From the NCBI RefSeq assembly GCF_036370855.1, contig NC_088100.1, positions 38,824,563-38,888,562 on the forward strand: DNA of 64,000 nucleotides. Direction: 5' to 3'. Positions within the stretch are counted from its first letter, which is position 1, and each line of letters begins with the position of its first letter. The notes below the pieces were generated by a model. The model did not search any database. It had not been told where the DNA came from and worked only from the letters and a program-made list of their open reading frames with translations. Source of the DNA: Dromaius novaehollandiae. Its lineage: Eukaryota > Chordata > Aves > Casuariiformes > Dromaiidae. This document shows, in pieces, positions 37,888 to 50,226 of this stretch. A program made the position numbers and the translations under genes.

Positions 37888-39124
37888 CTAATAGACAGCA
37901 TCAGAGATGGAGCTATTCTTTACATATTTTCACAGTGTAAAGGAAAACCAATTGCAGTGCATATTAACATTAAATCTGCAGGTACATTAGTTTATGGTAT
38001 ATACAGCTTAAGTTATTAACAGAAAGATACACTTTTAGTACCACTCAGTTTCAAGGGTTGTTAGCTGTTGACACCACTACACTCCACACTGAAGCCAGTT
38101 ACACGGTTATGGCCTTCGTGGTGAGAATAAAGGAGAAGGTTTGCTTAGCATTGACTGAAGGTAACATATTATTGCATATACCCTTGCAAAGTAGGAAGAA
38201 GGACTGCTACAGCCTATTCTACTGGGACCAGGCAGTAAAGCTGCCTGCTAGAAGTCTTTGAACGCACACTTCATTGCTGGAAATCTTGTTCAGACAGCTG
38301 AAGGAGGAAAGCATTCAGTCTGAAAAAAGTCCACACATATGACAGAAACAAATCATTCACAGAATAAAAAGGGTGTTTCCAAACCAGGTTTTGCTAGAGG
38401 CTGCTCTATGATGAATAAGCTATACCTTTTGAACAAAGGAGACTGAAGAAAGGTAAGTTTTGGAGATAAACTTCATGATGTGTTTACACATATCCCTCCT
38501 ATCACCTCCACAGACTCCCATCATATTTTCAAGTGCACACATCATAAACAGGTCTTGTACATAGAGGAGGACTCAATGCTGAAGCGAGCAATCAGATTAA
38601 GAAGATACATTTGAAAAGAAATATAATACTGCAAATATTAAAAAAAAAACATTTTTGTTGCATGGAATGAACTTCTTTTCTATTTTAGAAGTATTCCAAT
38701 ACCTACATAATAAGCACATAAAAAGCCATAAACAGATACACTGAACTATTACTATTAGTCTAGCTAACTCAGGAGAACTATGCAATATCATCTGGACTAT
38801 TATTTCATTTTATGTTGTCTGGGAACCAACCTTCCAAAATGATGACAGTGATTTACAGAAATGTAAGACTCAGGTTAAAGGCAAGTTTAAAAGCTGTGTC
38901 AGGAAGAACTCACCTTCATTATTCAGTGAACCTGTAGAAAAATAATGACTACAATATTTTTTCCAGAATTTTTCTGAATCTGTTTTTTTTGGGGGGGTGG
39001 GGGGGCACGACTGGTGCATGTCCAATTAATTAATTCTTAAAAACACAGACAGATATATAAGATGGCAAAGCAGAGTGGAAAATCTTTAAAAAAAAAAAAA
39101 AAAAAATGCCAAAGCTACACTTAC
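37888..39124 (-). other. SNAP91: SNAP91 intron with U-rich start
   Basis: About 1.2 kb. An A19 run at 39088-39106, read as U19 in the transcript, lies 18 nt inside the intron from the donor of the 31-nt exon. A short G-rich run (gggggggtggggggg) lies at about 38991-39005. Confidence 0.85.
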
Positions 39125-39155
39125 TTTTTTGAAGTGGTACCAGAAATTCCAAGAT
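39125..39155 (-). CDS. SNAP91: SNAP91 coding microexon, 31 nt
   Basis: Acceptor TTCAG and donor AAAAAA/GTAAGTG. The exon holds 2 + 27 + 2 coding bases, giving N-LGISGTTSK-K across its junctions; it joins LANLVG upstream to GDLQW downstream exactly as in AP180. The length is not a multiple of three, so skipping would shift the frame. Confidence 0.93.
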
Positions 39156-40535
39156 CTGAAAAAAAGAAGAAAAAAGGGGAAAAAAGGAGTCATGCTTAGC
39201 AAATTAAAGCATGTCAAAGTAATAGCTAATATTTCACTGATTACATATAATAGTAAAATAAAGTTTTCACCATCTTTATTTAGACAGCATCAAGGCATTG
39301 GCCAGACTTACGCCTTCTTTAGGACAAACTTTTCAGGAACCTAGTGGTTGTCTCATACTTGAGAAAACCAATTTTTTCCTCCACAAGAAAACCAAGGTGA
39401 CAGTATCTTCAGCTCTGCAAAATGCTAAGTTATTTAAGAGCATCAATAACTATTTATCCCAAGTGACAACACTAGTTTTTTGTTCCTCCTTTTTTGCATG
39501 CTGAAATTAAAAGTTATTTTAAACATACAGATAAACCTGAAAGTTATCTGTGAGATCTATAACACACAGACACTCTTAAGTAGTTTCCTTAATTACTCTC
39601 TAGAAGGAGTTTCAAGCTAAATTTTGAAGAATACTCTTCTCATGCAATCAGTGTAAATCCTGCAAGCCAAAAATTGCTAAGTTTCACTATTATTTTCACC
39701 TTCAAATTTGGATATACCAACAGTCTTGCAGAAGAGGTTTCAAGTGATTAAGCATGAGAGTCCTGATTACTTCTACACATAGTAGTTTCTCCCCAACAGA
39801 AGAGTATGCATCTTACAATCAGTTATACATTTGCTGTGGTTTATTTACCTACAGTAACACGCAGAGCATTCTACTCATACAACCTTCCAAAGTACAACTT
39901 CAGTATTATTATATCTTAGCCTAGGCAGGCCTACATGAACATTGGGTTTGTATGGGGGCTAGCGCTACTGATCTCTAGTTATAAAGACTCTAGCAGTCTT
40001 CCTGCTTCTGCTGAGAGGCTGTTTTTTGTTTAGCATTTCAAGAAAAATTTTTGGCAAGGTCACTATCTAAGAGAAGATCTGTTTCTTGGCTATTGTGTAC
40101 AACTCATCCCATTGCTACTCTGTTCTCACTAAGCAAAAAGTCAGTTATCTGTCTCCACTAGCTTTATTCCTGTTCAATGTTAAATTCTACTCTGGTACCA
40201 GATGCTTTGGACAATAACATACCATCCTTTTATTACACATAGGCAGATCCATTAGTGAATCCGACTGGTCACTGAATGTACCTGGCATATTCATATGTTA
40301 CAAGTCGTAATTACCAAACAGATCCCATTAGTTTTCTCAGATTCTGGCACAAAGAACAAGTTAGGACCCTAGAATACAAGCTATCTGAATCAGGGCTTAT
40401 TCCTGCCCAAAGCCTGGGCACTGGAAGGCACTGGAGGCACTGGAAGAAGAAAGCTAAAATGGACAAGTATTTGGCCCCACAAACAAATAATGTAGCTGTA
40501 CACCATGCCACTTAAAACAAAAACTTGTCACTTAC
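39156..40535 (-). other. SNAP91: SNAP91 intron
   Basis: About 1.4 kb, donor GTAAGTG. It contains a short imperfect tandem of ggcactgga at about 40421-40444. No other feature recognised. Confidence 0.85.
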
Positions 40536-40685
40536 TGCCTACTAGGTTTGCAAGAGATGAATCAAGGTCACTTCCAAGGCCTTTGCTTGCTGCTGAAGGG
40601 GTGACTGTTGGTGCGGCCGAAGGTACTATAGACTGACCAGAAGGAACCATAGTTGGCATAAGGAGATCACCTAAGCCATCAAACA
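40536..40685 (-). CDS. SNAP91: SNAP91 coding exon (FDGLGDLLMP block)
   Basis: 2 + 147 + 1 coding bases, phase 1 at both ends. The product runs V-FDGLGDLLMPTMVPSG to GLGSDLDSSLANLVG. It carries the GDLL clathrin-box-like motif and the FDGLGDLLMPT signature shared by AP180 and PICALM. Acceptor CACTTCCAG, donor A/GTAAGTG. Confidence 0.96.
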
Positions 40686-41951
40686 CTGGAAGTGAAAGAA
40701 GAAGTGGTTTAGGATAGCAGCCGTGGTAAGCAAAAGCACTACTGGTCACTTTGCTGCTATTTGCAAATATAGCACAGACAACCACGACACAAGTCTTACC
40801 AAAACATGGCTTGACATTAAAAGTAATGCCAACAAGGGCATGCATGTCATTTTACTAGACAATGAATGTACAGTAATCCTGAAAGAACTATATTGATGAG
40901 AACTAATATGACAGGGCATGCCTAAAAGCAGTTTAATTGGAGAGCTGAATCTACATAGATAAAGCACTATTTCCACATATCACTGTTTTTCTTAAAGCCA
41001 TCCTTACAGAGATGTCAGATGCACACATTTGTCAGGAGATATTCATTTAAAGGCTTTTAAAATGAACATCTTGCAGCAAACACCAGCCAGAATTACGTGG
41101 CAAGAACAGCCTTAGACATTGACAACTTATGGCAATAGGATTAGAACAGTCTCAAGATGTTACTATTCAGTTGCAAGCAGCAGCAAGTTGGGAAGCCTAC
41201 TAACATCTTAAGAGATCAGAAGGAACTAGAACCATTCACACTGACAAATCTAGTCTCTTTAGTCCAGTCATCTCAGAAGTTCATTGTTCAGATCAAAGTC
41301 AAATTGCTTGGTACATCTCATTCCAGCATTCTACATTCTGATCTGTATTTGAGGTACATGCTAAAGACAGGTCAACAAAAAAGGGTGACATGTGCACTGG
41401 CAAGCAACCAAATAACTGAACAGCAGTCCTACTTTGACTTTCTGGGTTTTTTTTCTTGTACAGTTGCAGAACTCACCAATAGTAAGTTTGTAGCAAGGAC
41501 CCAGCATGGAAAGTATAGAATGGAAGAGATACAAACAAAATGATAGCAGTGATGAAAGTTTAAGCTTATAGACAGGCAAAGAACACTATCTCAGCCTCAG
41601 TTCTGTGTACCTTCAGGTGCCATGCAAGCTTAAGAACAACTTCAGCAACAGCAAGAAGACTTAGCTATATACTGGATTTACAGAACAGTGTTTTCTGTGA
41701 GTAATGCAGTCAAGCACATGCAAGGACGATGTCCACACTAGTTCAGTTTCTACTGACATGGCAGAATAAAAAATGGGTACAGAGAGCTCTTGGGCACACA
41801 CCAGCCTAAACACAACCCTGAGTTCTTCCAACAGGGAAAAAATAGGGAAATCACTTATCTCTTTTATTTAGAGCCTAAATGTGATGTCATTAACTCATCT
41901 AATACAGAACATATACTAGAAAATTCACGGGAAAAAAAACCTTTGGCTCAC
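40686..41951 (-). other. SNAP91: SNAP91 intron
   Basis: About 1.3 kb with donor GTGAGCC. Short open frames only; a plus-strand frame of 128 codons at 41157-41543 has no recognisable product. Confidence 0.85.
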
Positions 41952-42089
41952 CTGATGCATCAAACGAACTTCCACTCGTTGGAGCTGTTGTTCCAAAAGC
42001 TGCATCAAAGTTAGGCTGTAGTAAGTTGGTTTGAGCTGGAGTGACTGGGGATGGTGACGGAGAGGGAGCAATAAAGGAACCTCCAAAGC
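41952..42089 (-). CDS. SNAP91: SNAP91 coding exon (FGGSF to SFDAS)
   Basis: 2 + 135 + 1 bases, phase 1 at both ends. The product has G-FGGSFIAPSPSPSPVTPAQ followed by LLQPNFDAAFGTT and ends SGSSFDAS. The Pro/Ser-rich linker with NFDAAFG matches AP180. Donor CATCAG/GTGAGCC, acceptor TTTTTTAAG. Confidence 0.95.
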
Positions 42090-45000
42090 CTTAAAAAAGT
42101 CACATAAGAGAGGTGTGGACATTAGAGTCAGTCTCGACAGGTTGTGTTAAAAAAAAAAAAAAAAAGAGAAAATTATAGAAGGCAACATGATAGAGAAGCT
42201 GCTTACTAAACAATTTTAAAGAGCTCAGTACTACAATGCACTTTAAAAACCAAGCATCCTTCATATGCCAAGGATGTATGTTTATCCTCTAGATATCTAC
42301 AGCACTTTGCAGGGGCAGATCAATAGTTGAAAGGACAATTCTTCCAGTATTGCATACTATAGCTTCAGGCGAGTAAGCTCGCACGTAGAACGCAACAATA
42401 AGAATTAGTTCAGAACAAAGGGAAATAGAAGACTAGCTTGAAAAAGCATATGACGACGGTTTTATGGATGTAACTAATCAGGAATTCCAATTAAGAAGGT
42501 ATTGTTTTACTAGTTCATTTTAGCCTTTCTCACCATCTTAACAGACCCTGGTCCTCCAGGCCAAGATGTCATCAAGCACCCCTTGCCCCACCCTCCATTC
42601 CAAAGCAGGATTGGCAGTATATAAAAAGTATAAATGATCCCTAATAATAGTAATTCTCCAACCTACAAGAAACTCACTCCCACCCTATTCTTAAAATCCC
42701 TCCCTCACCTACCATAAAAGTTAATCTCCCTTGCAATTTAACCTTGGCATTTGTATTATCTATAGACTCTGGAAACTGTTTAAATTGGAAATTCTGTAAA
42801 GACTCCATCAAAAAGAAATCAGACATATGACACCTTCTCAGTTCTCTTTAGCCTACAAGCCAGCCCTCTTGTTCAATCTCTTCTTGACAGTGATGCCTGA
42901 GACTGCTGCACACTTTCAGTATCTCAGCCTTGTTTTCTCCCAGATGGTCTACTCCCCTGGCCTTACAGGGGCCTCAGATCTGAGGCCACCACACCAACTG
43001 TATGCAAATACAGCAGGAAGATTACTCTGCACATCTTGCAGGCTGTAACTTTCTTTTTCCTGTTTATCACAAAGTTTATTTTGCCACAACTGATTGAAAA
43101 TGAGACTTTGCCATGCCAGCATCCTACCACTATCCTAAGATTCTTTGTGAAGAATTTGCTGCCTTAGCAGTCTAATGTCCTTATTTATACAGCTAGTTAT
43201 CACTGCCTAAGTGCAGAAGCTTGCACTTCTCTCTGTTTGAAATTCCTGCTTTAGACCATTTTCTCTGATTTGTAGTGATATTTTGAGTTCTAGTCTTGTC
43301 CAACATTAATACAATTCTTTTCATGTAGGGGACATCTGAATATTGAAGCATGCTACTCAGTCATAATGTTGAAATAAAGTATCAAATACAACCCACTCAT
43401 TTAGAAGACATTATCTAATTACATTAAACCCTTATCACCACTTTCTCTCTTCAGTGAGATAGTTTGTGCCACTCATGTTTAAGCAGTCAACTAATTCCTG
43501 TCTTCCTTTCACTCATCTTTCCTCAGCTTTTCTTTAATTACCAGTTCAGTGGGGAAGTCAGCTTTCTAAAAATGACAAAATAAAAAATATTCTAAAGACT
43601 TTCCAACCACTTGTTAATTCTTATCTAAACTGTTTTCCATGGTCACACGGTATAACAATTACAGCACATGATGCAGATATCTTAAAAACAGTGACAACAG
43701 CACATTTCCCACTTATGAAATCAAGCATCTGCCAGACATTTAACTGCCAGACAAGCTAGTGCTCAATGTAAGGAATTTGCGCTCAAATTGTGAACCTCAA
43801 TTATTTCAATGTTACTGCGAGATCTCAGATTGTCCCCCTCTCAGAAAGCAAAGCTCTTCAGGGAGGAAGTGAAGCTAAACAACGACCTAAAACTTGTTTC
43901 AAGCCCTCAGGACAGCATGACACACTTCTGTGTTTTAATACTCCTGCTTCTGAGCATCAGCTCCAAAGTGATCCTTTTTCTAAGAACTATAGCCATCTTA
44001 GCATTTAACAAAAGTAGAATGAATAGGAAAATTTTCACCTGTCAGACTTATTTGTGGATAAGGCAGATGCATTTTAGAAGAGAACTGAATTAATTCATTA
44101 TTGCTAATTCTATTCAAACCAAAATCCTCATCAGGGAGACTGGAGTTGTGTGCTATCACTGGAGCCTGGACACTATACCAGCAACTTGCTGTACCATCAG
44201 AAGATGGACTTTAGCTGCAGAATGTCTCACCCATATTGACAAATAAATTGGTCCAAGACATACCTGGAAATGTGCAGCAAACCCAGCTAATCACTACACG
44301 TCCAGGAGAACACAGTTTGATCAGAAATACCTCATAAATTATGTCCTTCAGCTAAAGCTTGCCATGTTGCAGGCAGTGACTGAGAACACTTAGATCATAA
44401 CTTAAACTGGTCCCTCTAGATGATACTGACCAATTGCACTGCCTGAAGCCAGGGAAGCAAGGAGGGAGAAACAGAGCAGCCTGTTTTCCTGCAGACTCAA
44501 GTGAAGAGCATTTCAAAAGCCTGCATGAGCTTCCTCATGCTTATCAGACCCACCTCAGGGTTCTGGCACCAAGAAAATCCTATTACCCAAACCTCATTCT
44601 GTAGTAAGCCACATGATCACAGCTGTTAAATCAGAATCTGGACAAACATACCAGGACCAGAGAGCTCTCATCAACTCTCCAAGGTGTGTTCTTGAAGTGG
44701 GAGGGAAAGACTAGTAAGTCACTGAATAATTTAGGTTAGATGGGACCTCTGGAGGTCACGCAGTCAACCCCCCAATTCAAAGCAGGTCTAATCACTAAGG
44801 GACTTCTCTAGTCCTGGACACCTCCAAGGACAGAGATTCCACAATCTATCCGAGCACCGTTCTAGTATTTGTCCGCTCTCATGTTTAAAAGACGGACTGC
44901 GACAAGTCTGACCTCTCCTCGCTCACAGTGCTAGTCACTTCATCCCAGAAAGCAACCAAGCTGGTCAGGCATGATTTGTCCTTGGCAAATTCACATTGAC

Positions 45001-48000
45001 TATTCCCAATGACCTTCTTGTCCTTCATATGTCTATAAATGACTTCTAGGAGAACCTGCTCCATAACCTGCCCAGGGACATCAAGAAATTACCTCCAATT
45101 AATTCCAGAAATTTCCTGGATTACTTGCAGCCAGCTCTATTGCCCTTCTAACCGATTCTGGGATGGTTAAAGTCACCAATGAGTGCCAAAGCCTGTGATA
45201 GTGAGGCTTCCTCCAGCTGCCTAAAAAAGGCTTCTTCTAATGCCTCTTCTTGATCAGGTAGTTGGTAGTGCACAGCTACTACAACATCACCAGTGCCGCT
45301 CTGTCCTCTGATCCTTACCATATGCCCTACCTTGGTTCATCAGCTGTACCAAGGCAAAGCTCCATGCATTCAACTGTTTGCAAAATAGTACTAATCTCCA
45401 AAGAATCAAACCAGAAGTGGGATGACAAAATATGGGGATGACAAAGGCAGCTGACTCCAATTCCTAAAGCACCAGAATTACCATTGAAAGATCCTATTCT
45501 GTTAGATGCACTCAATTTTCCAAGCCAGAATGAGGGCCTTGGCAGCAGCATACAACACTATTATCAATTTGTAAGATTCTCTTCAGAGTTATGTAAGCTT
45601 TTAAAAAGCCACACAAAGTCTCCATCTTTCCAACCACAGGAGAGAGTCCTCCCCAACTTCCATGAAGTTTACATGAGGATTAGTCTTAATTCCATAGGTT
45701 TTGCACAGTCTAACAGCAACATCAGGCACAGAAGCCATAAAAATGCTTTAAGAGATTAAATTCCTACTCATCTAATACTTGCGCAAGATCCAGAGTCTGC
45801 AGAAACAGCAGCAACTGAATTCATGAGATGTGTTGTCTGTACATCCCCAACTGCCTGACTTTGAGGTTGCTTTTACTTAGAGTAAGGCTTCCTGTAAGAA
45901 CATCCAATTAGAGTACATACCAGGGTATGCATGTATGTAGTCTAATTGGATACAGAGATCTAGAAGTGGAAAAAAGCTGGACTATGATATTTATCAGCAT
46001 AATTCTATTCTTGTCTGCAGAGAGGCTTACAGGAGTATGAAAAAAAATCCTACAACATTTTTTAAGTGAGCCAAGAATAGTTTAGCAACTTATTTCACAG
46101 CAGAACATTTAGGACAATGACCCATAGTAAGTATACTCGTAACATTATGCATATAGACACTTAGTACAACTAAACATTCACTAACCATGAAGGACAAACC
46201 TTCAGCCACCATATGAAATCTAGATAATCTTAAACTTAAAACTGGATTACACTGCAGGCTATCCATCTGCCATTATCTAGGGTGAACAAATGCTTAGCAA
46301 TATGCTGTGATGTTTATAGATTCTGTGTCTGTCAAATAGAGATTCAAACCTACTTGTGGCCATTTTAAATGCAAATAAGCAAAAAAAAAAAAAAAAAAAA
46401 TCTATCCTCCCCAACAAGCAGGTCAGCTTGAGATTTTAGGCTTGTAACATCATTTTTTTGCAATTTAGTTTTTATATATATGATTCAGAGAGCACACTGC
46501 TGAAGTTTAAGCCACCTGAAATTAATTGTTACTGTAACTTAAGTGCAGTTACAGATCAAGACAGAAAATATTTTCATTTTTGCATAAACTGGATTAGCTT
46601 CTTTTTGACAACATCTTTGCACTCCATCCCCTAACAACACACACAATCACAAAGGGTAGTGACCAGTATTTTCCTTGCAATATTACTGGTATCGTGCTTC
46701 AGAAACTAGTGATGAAAGCTTGATTTCCAACCTAAAGCTATCCATAGGCTGCTTAACCAACACACAGAATTACTGAAGCACTATTAAAACAAAGAAGGAC
46801 TTCTAACTTAAGATCCAGAAACTCTCTCTACTAAAATTTAGCATACATTTATACATTATATCCTACTTTAAGTAGCTGGCTTGCTGGTATTCAGACAGGT
46901 TCAGAACAGACATACACATTACTCTCTAGAACACTTGTACTTTCTTGTAGCATGATTAGGAGACACCAAAAAATCGATCAGGTACCAGCAAAATTGTTCT
47001 CTTCTGAGATGGTTTCTGAATGTAAGCACCATTTGTAGCAGCTCACAAATACTGAGATATCTCACTTGAATTATGTGTTTCTCATGTAATGGAGGATCTC
47101 TCAGGAGCTTATAGAAGGCAAAACATACACTTCTGATACACTGTAAGTTGGCACGAGAGATCTTTGGACATACAGGCAGCAAATGAGGCCATGGTCCACT
47201 CCAGCTGGAACAGTTAATAGTTGCATTAAGGGAAGACTTTTTAAATTAAAGCCACAAGGGCACAAGATTAAGTTTTCAATCATCTTCTAGCTTGTGAAGG
47301 GCAATTCACTGACAAATTTACCTTCTGGAAACATGAGGAAGAACGATCCTAGTCCCTTCTCAAATCAGAAATGCTTTTGTTTTCTTCAAACCTGAGGAAG
47401 ACATGCTTGGGTCTTGTTCTCTACAAATTTCAATTTTGGGGCAGGGAAGAGTCGCTACTGTTTAGCAAAATCACTATAGCCACTGAAGTATGTGGCGTGG
47501 CAGAAAGTTCAGAGAATGGCAGAAACAGAATTCAGCTGAAGCTGCTCAACCTGTGGGATGCAGACTAGAATATACAAATACTCAACCTTCAAAATAAGCA
47601 AGACAGTCTGATGCCACATTCAGCACTAGCAGGGGCCTCACTCTATCCAGTATAAGGAGAGGGGCTCTATCTCTTCAGTGCCCTTGTGCTCAAGAACTGC
47701 TCTCTCCTCTCACGCCATTTTCCTTGGCTAAATCCAAGACAGTTGCTAATTCACTCATTCAAACTTCTAACAGGTAAGTGTGTAACCGGCCTCAATTAAA
47801 TGAACCAAGAAACAAAGATGAGTTATCAGTGTGGAATAAATAGCATAGCTTGGATTACTATCCTGCTTAAGTACGGCTGCAATCAGTCACAGAAACTTTA
47901 CGTAAACACCTCCATTCAGTGCACAGTACCGAAAAATAAGGCTTATGTAGGAGGTAGGAAAATGAAGAGCATTCGATGAAGATCATTTAGGAAGCTAGCC

Positions 48001-48203
48001 TGCATGCTTAATATAATGCTTTCATTATAAATTGCTATGGTTTTAACTTAAGAAGTCTAAAAATTAAGAAATCTTGTGAACAAGTATCTTATTCCACTGC
48101 AAAAGTCCATTTATATCCAAGGAACACACAGGATTTCACAAAGACTATTTCTTAGATTTCTCATTTAAACAGCAAATTAAAAAAAAAAAAAGTTCTTTAT
48201 TAC
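42090..48203 (-). other. SNAP91: SNAP91 intron, 6.1 kb, with a CR1 fragment
   Basis: Holds the rearranged CR1 at about 44728-45370, an A17 run at 42149-42165 and an A20 run at 46381-46400. Its donor is GTAATAAAG, followed by a U-rich stretch. No gene recognised. Confidence 0.85.
44728..45370 (-). mobile_element. CR1 LINE fragment, internally deleted (endonuclease, RT and 3' pieces)
   Basis: Read on the minus strand from high to low coordinates, the piece at about 45330-45160 encodes an endonuclease-domain remnant (VRIRGQSG, then AVHYQLPDQEEA, QALALIGDFNHP). It is followed at about 45080-44940 by a reverse-transcriptase remnant (VMEQVLLEVI, HMKDKKVIGNSQCEFAKDKS, CLTSLVAFWDEV) and then by the CR1 3' end at about 44935-44728. 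The region between endonuclease and RT, and the RT C-terminal half, are missing. The copy is dead and lies in a SNAP91 intron in the sense orientation of the gene. Confidence 0.8.
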
Positions 48204-48287
48204 CAGCCAGTAGGTCTGCAGAAGCTGAGGAACTAGAAGCAGCCTGGGTTGCGGGCTGGGGTTCAGAAGCACTACTTCCAAAAGCAT
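48204..48287 (-). CDS. SNAP91: SNAP91 coding exon (DAFGSS block)
   Basis: 2 + 81 + 1 bases, phase 1 at both ends. The product is D-AFGSSASEPQPATQAAS followed by SSSASADLLA. Acceptor CCCTTTAG; the donor G/GTAATAAAG is weak, with U12 about 9 nt into the intron (48180-48191). Matches the Ser-rich DLLAGFGGSF junction of AP180. Confidence 0.95.
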
Positions 48288-49233
48288 CTAAAGGGAATTC
48301 CAGAAGGCAGCAAGAAAAGGTGAGGAGTTCAACATTAAATACACCTATTCATCACTGTTATTTTAAAAAAAAGATGGCAATAGGATAGCCATTTCATTCA
48401 TCAGAAGAAAAAAAATGAAAGTACTTGGCAGAGCAGTACCATGGACACAAAGCTCAGGTGGAAAGAAGGAGAGGTAACACACCAGCATGTCAAAGAAATC
48501 TGTTCTTCTGTAAGGAAGAGCAACATGGAAGAGGATGATATCAATACCAATCAGCAAGGCTTGCAAGTCCTCTTAGTTGGGCGTCTTCTCAGAAAGTCCA
48601 TAGAAAGAGTAGGATTTTAGGCCAGAGGGTTAAAGCCCTTTGGAGATGAAAGCATTAAGTAAAAGACTGGAGTAATTCCAGCCATAACTTACGGACTCAC
48701 ATTAAGTTTTTTTAGAAGGATATTTCACTGATGTTTGAAAATTCACTACTTTAAGTAATATTCCTGTTCTACAACGCTTCTAGAGTTGGCTGTGCCCATC
48801 CTAATTTTCACCATGTCAAATCTGATAGAGATCCTATAATTCAGATAGCCAATTTCAGAAAAGCCACCCTGAAAACTTCAGCTGCTTAGAGAAACAAAAC
48901 TAAGAGAAACCAATGTGAACATGGAGAGTTGCAAAGGTGGAAGGGAGGGAAAGGGAAGCACGTAACACACTTTCATCAGACCTCTGAGGTAGAGTCACAC
49001 ATGCACTGACTGAAGATAGAATGGCAAATGTAATGACAACAGAATGGAAACACTGACAGCTTATTTGCAGTTCATTATTTGTTGTGCAATATGAAGAGCT
49101 GGACAAGTTAGTCTTAGCTGCAATGCTGCACAGAAAAGCCATCAGAGGGGGAAACTGCAGCTTTAGCAAAGCGCAAAGGTAACTGAAATGAAGTGATTCA
49201 GCTCTGAAGTAGTAAGGAAAGAAAAATACCCAC
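48288..49233 (-). other. SNAP91: SNAP91 intron
   Basis: About 0.95 kb with donor GTGGGTAT. No gene or interspersed repeat recognised. Confidence 0.85.
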
Positions 49234-49317
49234 CACCAAATAGGTCAATCACACCTGAAGAATCCACCTTTGCTGGAGAGGCAGTGAGTAGAGGAGAAGG
49301 GGCTGCAAATGCATCCA
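49234..49317 (-). CDS. SNAP91: SNAP91 coding exon (VDAFAAPSP block)
   Basis: 2 + 81 + 1 bases, phase 1 at both ends. The product is V-DAFAAPSPLLTASPAKV followed by DSSGVIDLFG, with one DLF-type AP-2 appendage motif. Acceptor TTACTGCAG, donor TTTGGTG/GTGGGT. Confidence 0.95.
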
Positions 49318-49759
49318 CTGCAGTAAGCACAGGATAAATAATATTTAGTATCAGCAAGGCAACAATGATAGCTAAATATTTCAAAACCACATGGGTCCAT
49401 CAGTTAGAACTACAGAGTCAGTAAGTTCAGGTAATGTCTTCAGAACTGCAAACAGAAAGTGTTACATTTCTCACACAGCAACTGAAAACCACAGTACTTT
49501 TCAAAAGCCATTCTTGTTTAATAATTTCCTTATGTTTAAAGAAGGATTTACTCTCTTAACATCCACATCACTTACTCAACTTCAGCGTCAGCCACTTCTG
49601 GTTCACATCTTCAGCAACTGCTGATCTTGTGACTAAAGTATCAACAAATCCACAACTTGGTGTTTCAGCTTAAAGATGTAAGTTGGTAACAAGTCTTATT
49701 TTTACTCTTGAGAGAAAACCTGGAAGCCTGTAGGATGTCCTGTGAAAATAAGCACTCAC
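49318..49759 (-). other. SNAP91: SNAP91 intron, 442 nt
   Basis: Donor GTGAGTG, acceptor TTACTGCAG. No feature recognised. Confidence 0.85.
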
Positions 49760-49831
49760 CAGATAAGAGATCAGCAGTGAGAGAACTCTCAGGCACAGGA
49801 GAAGCTCCATGTGGTGGAGATGAAAAAGCAT
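49760..49831 (-). CDS. SNAP91: SNAP91 coding exon (DAFSSPP block)
   Basis: 2 + 69 + 1 bases, phase 1 at both ends. The product is D-AFSSPPHGASPVPESSLT followed by ADLLS. Acceptor TTTCTGGAAG preceded by a T-rich tract, donor TATCTG/GTGAGTG. One of four exons that open with the same Asp-Ala-Phe codons, counting the exon whose DAF follows a Val. Confidence 0.95.
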
Positions 49832-49940
49832 CTTCCAGAAATGAAAGAAAAAAATCAAGGAGAAATGAGTATCATTAAAGTCAGTTAACACCATAACAAA
49901 GCATCAAAGCAGCAGAGTATCTGAAGATTGTTCTCTTTAC
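49832..49940 (-). other. SNAP91: SNAP91 intron, 109 nt
   Basis: A short intron from GTAAAGAG to the T-rich acceptor TTTCTGGAAG. Confidence 0.85.
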
Positions 49941-50018
49941 CTGTACCAAACAGATCTATGCTAGGTGTAGCATCTGGTTTAGGTGCTGCAGGTACCTCGG
50001 GAACAGACTCAAATAAAT
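49941..50018 (-). CDS. SNAP91: SNAP91 coding exon (DLFES to SIDLFGT)
   Basis: 2 + 75 + 1 bases, phase 1 at both ends. The product is D-LFESVPEVPAAPKPDATP followed by SIDLFGT, so the exon carries two DLF motifs, the first split over the upstream junction. Acceptor GGTCTTAG, donor GTACAG/GTAAAG. Confidence 0.95.
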
Positions 50019-50226
50019 CTAAGACCAAGAACATATATGTCTTTAACTCATTTTCGAAAGACAGGACTGAAAGCAGAACTTCCAACTTTTGCATATCACA
50101 TTTGGAGTTAACAGGCTTTCTCATTTGAAAGCCTAGAACACAGCATGCATACTACAATGGGTTTTTTTTTTTTTGTATTCCTGACAGATCAATTCACCAG
50201 AATCAAAGAGTTAAAAACAAAATTAC
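50019..50226 (-). other. SNAP91: SNAP91 intron, 208 nt
   Basis: Donor GTAATTTTG, acceptor TTGGTCTTAG. A T12 run on the + strand lies at about 50162-50173. Confidence 0.85.
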
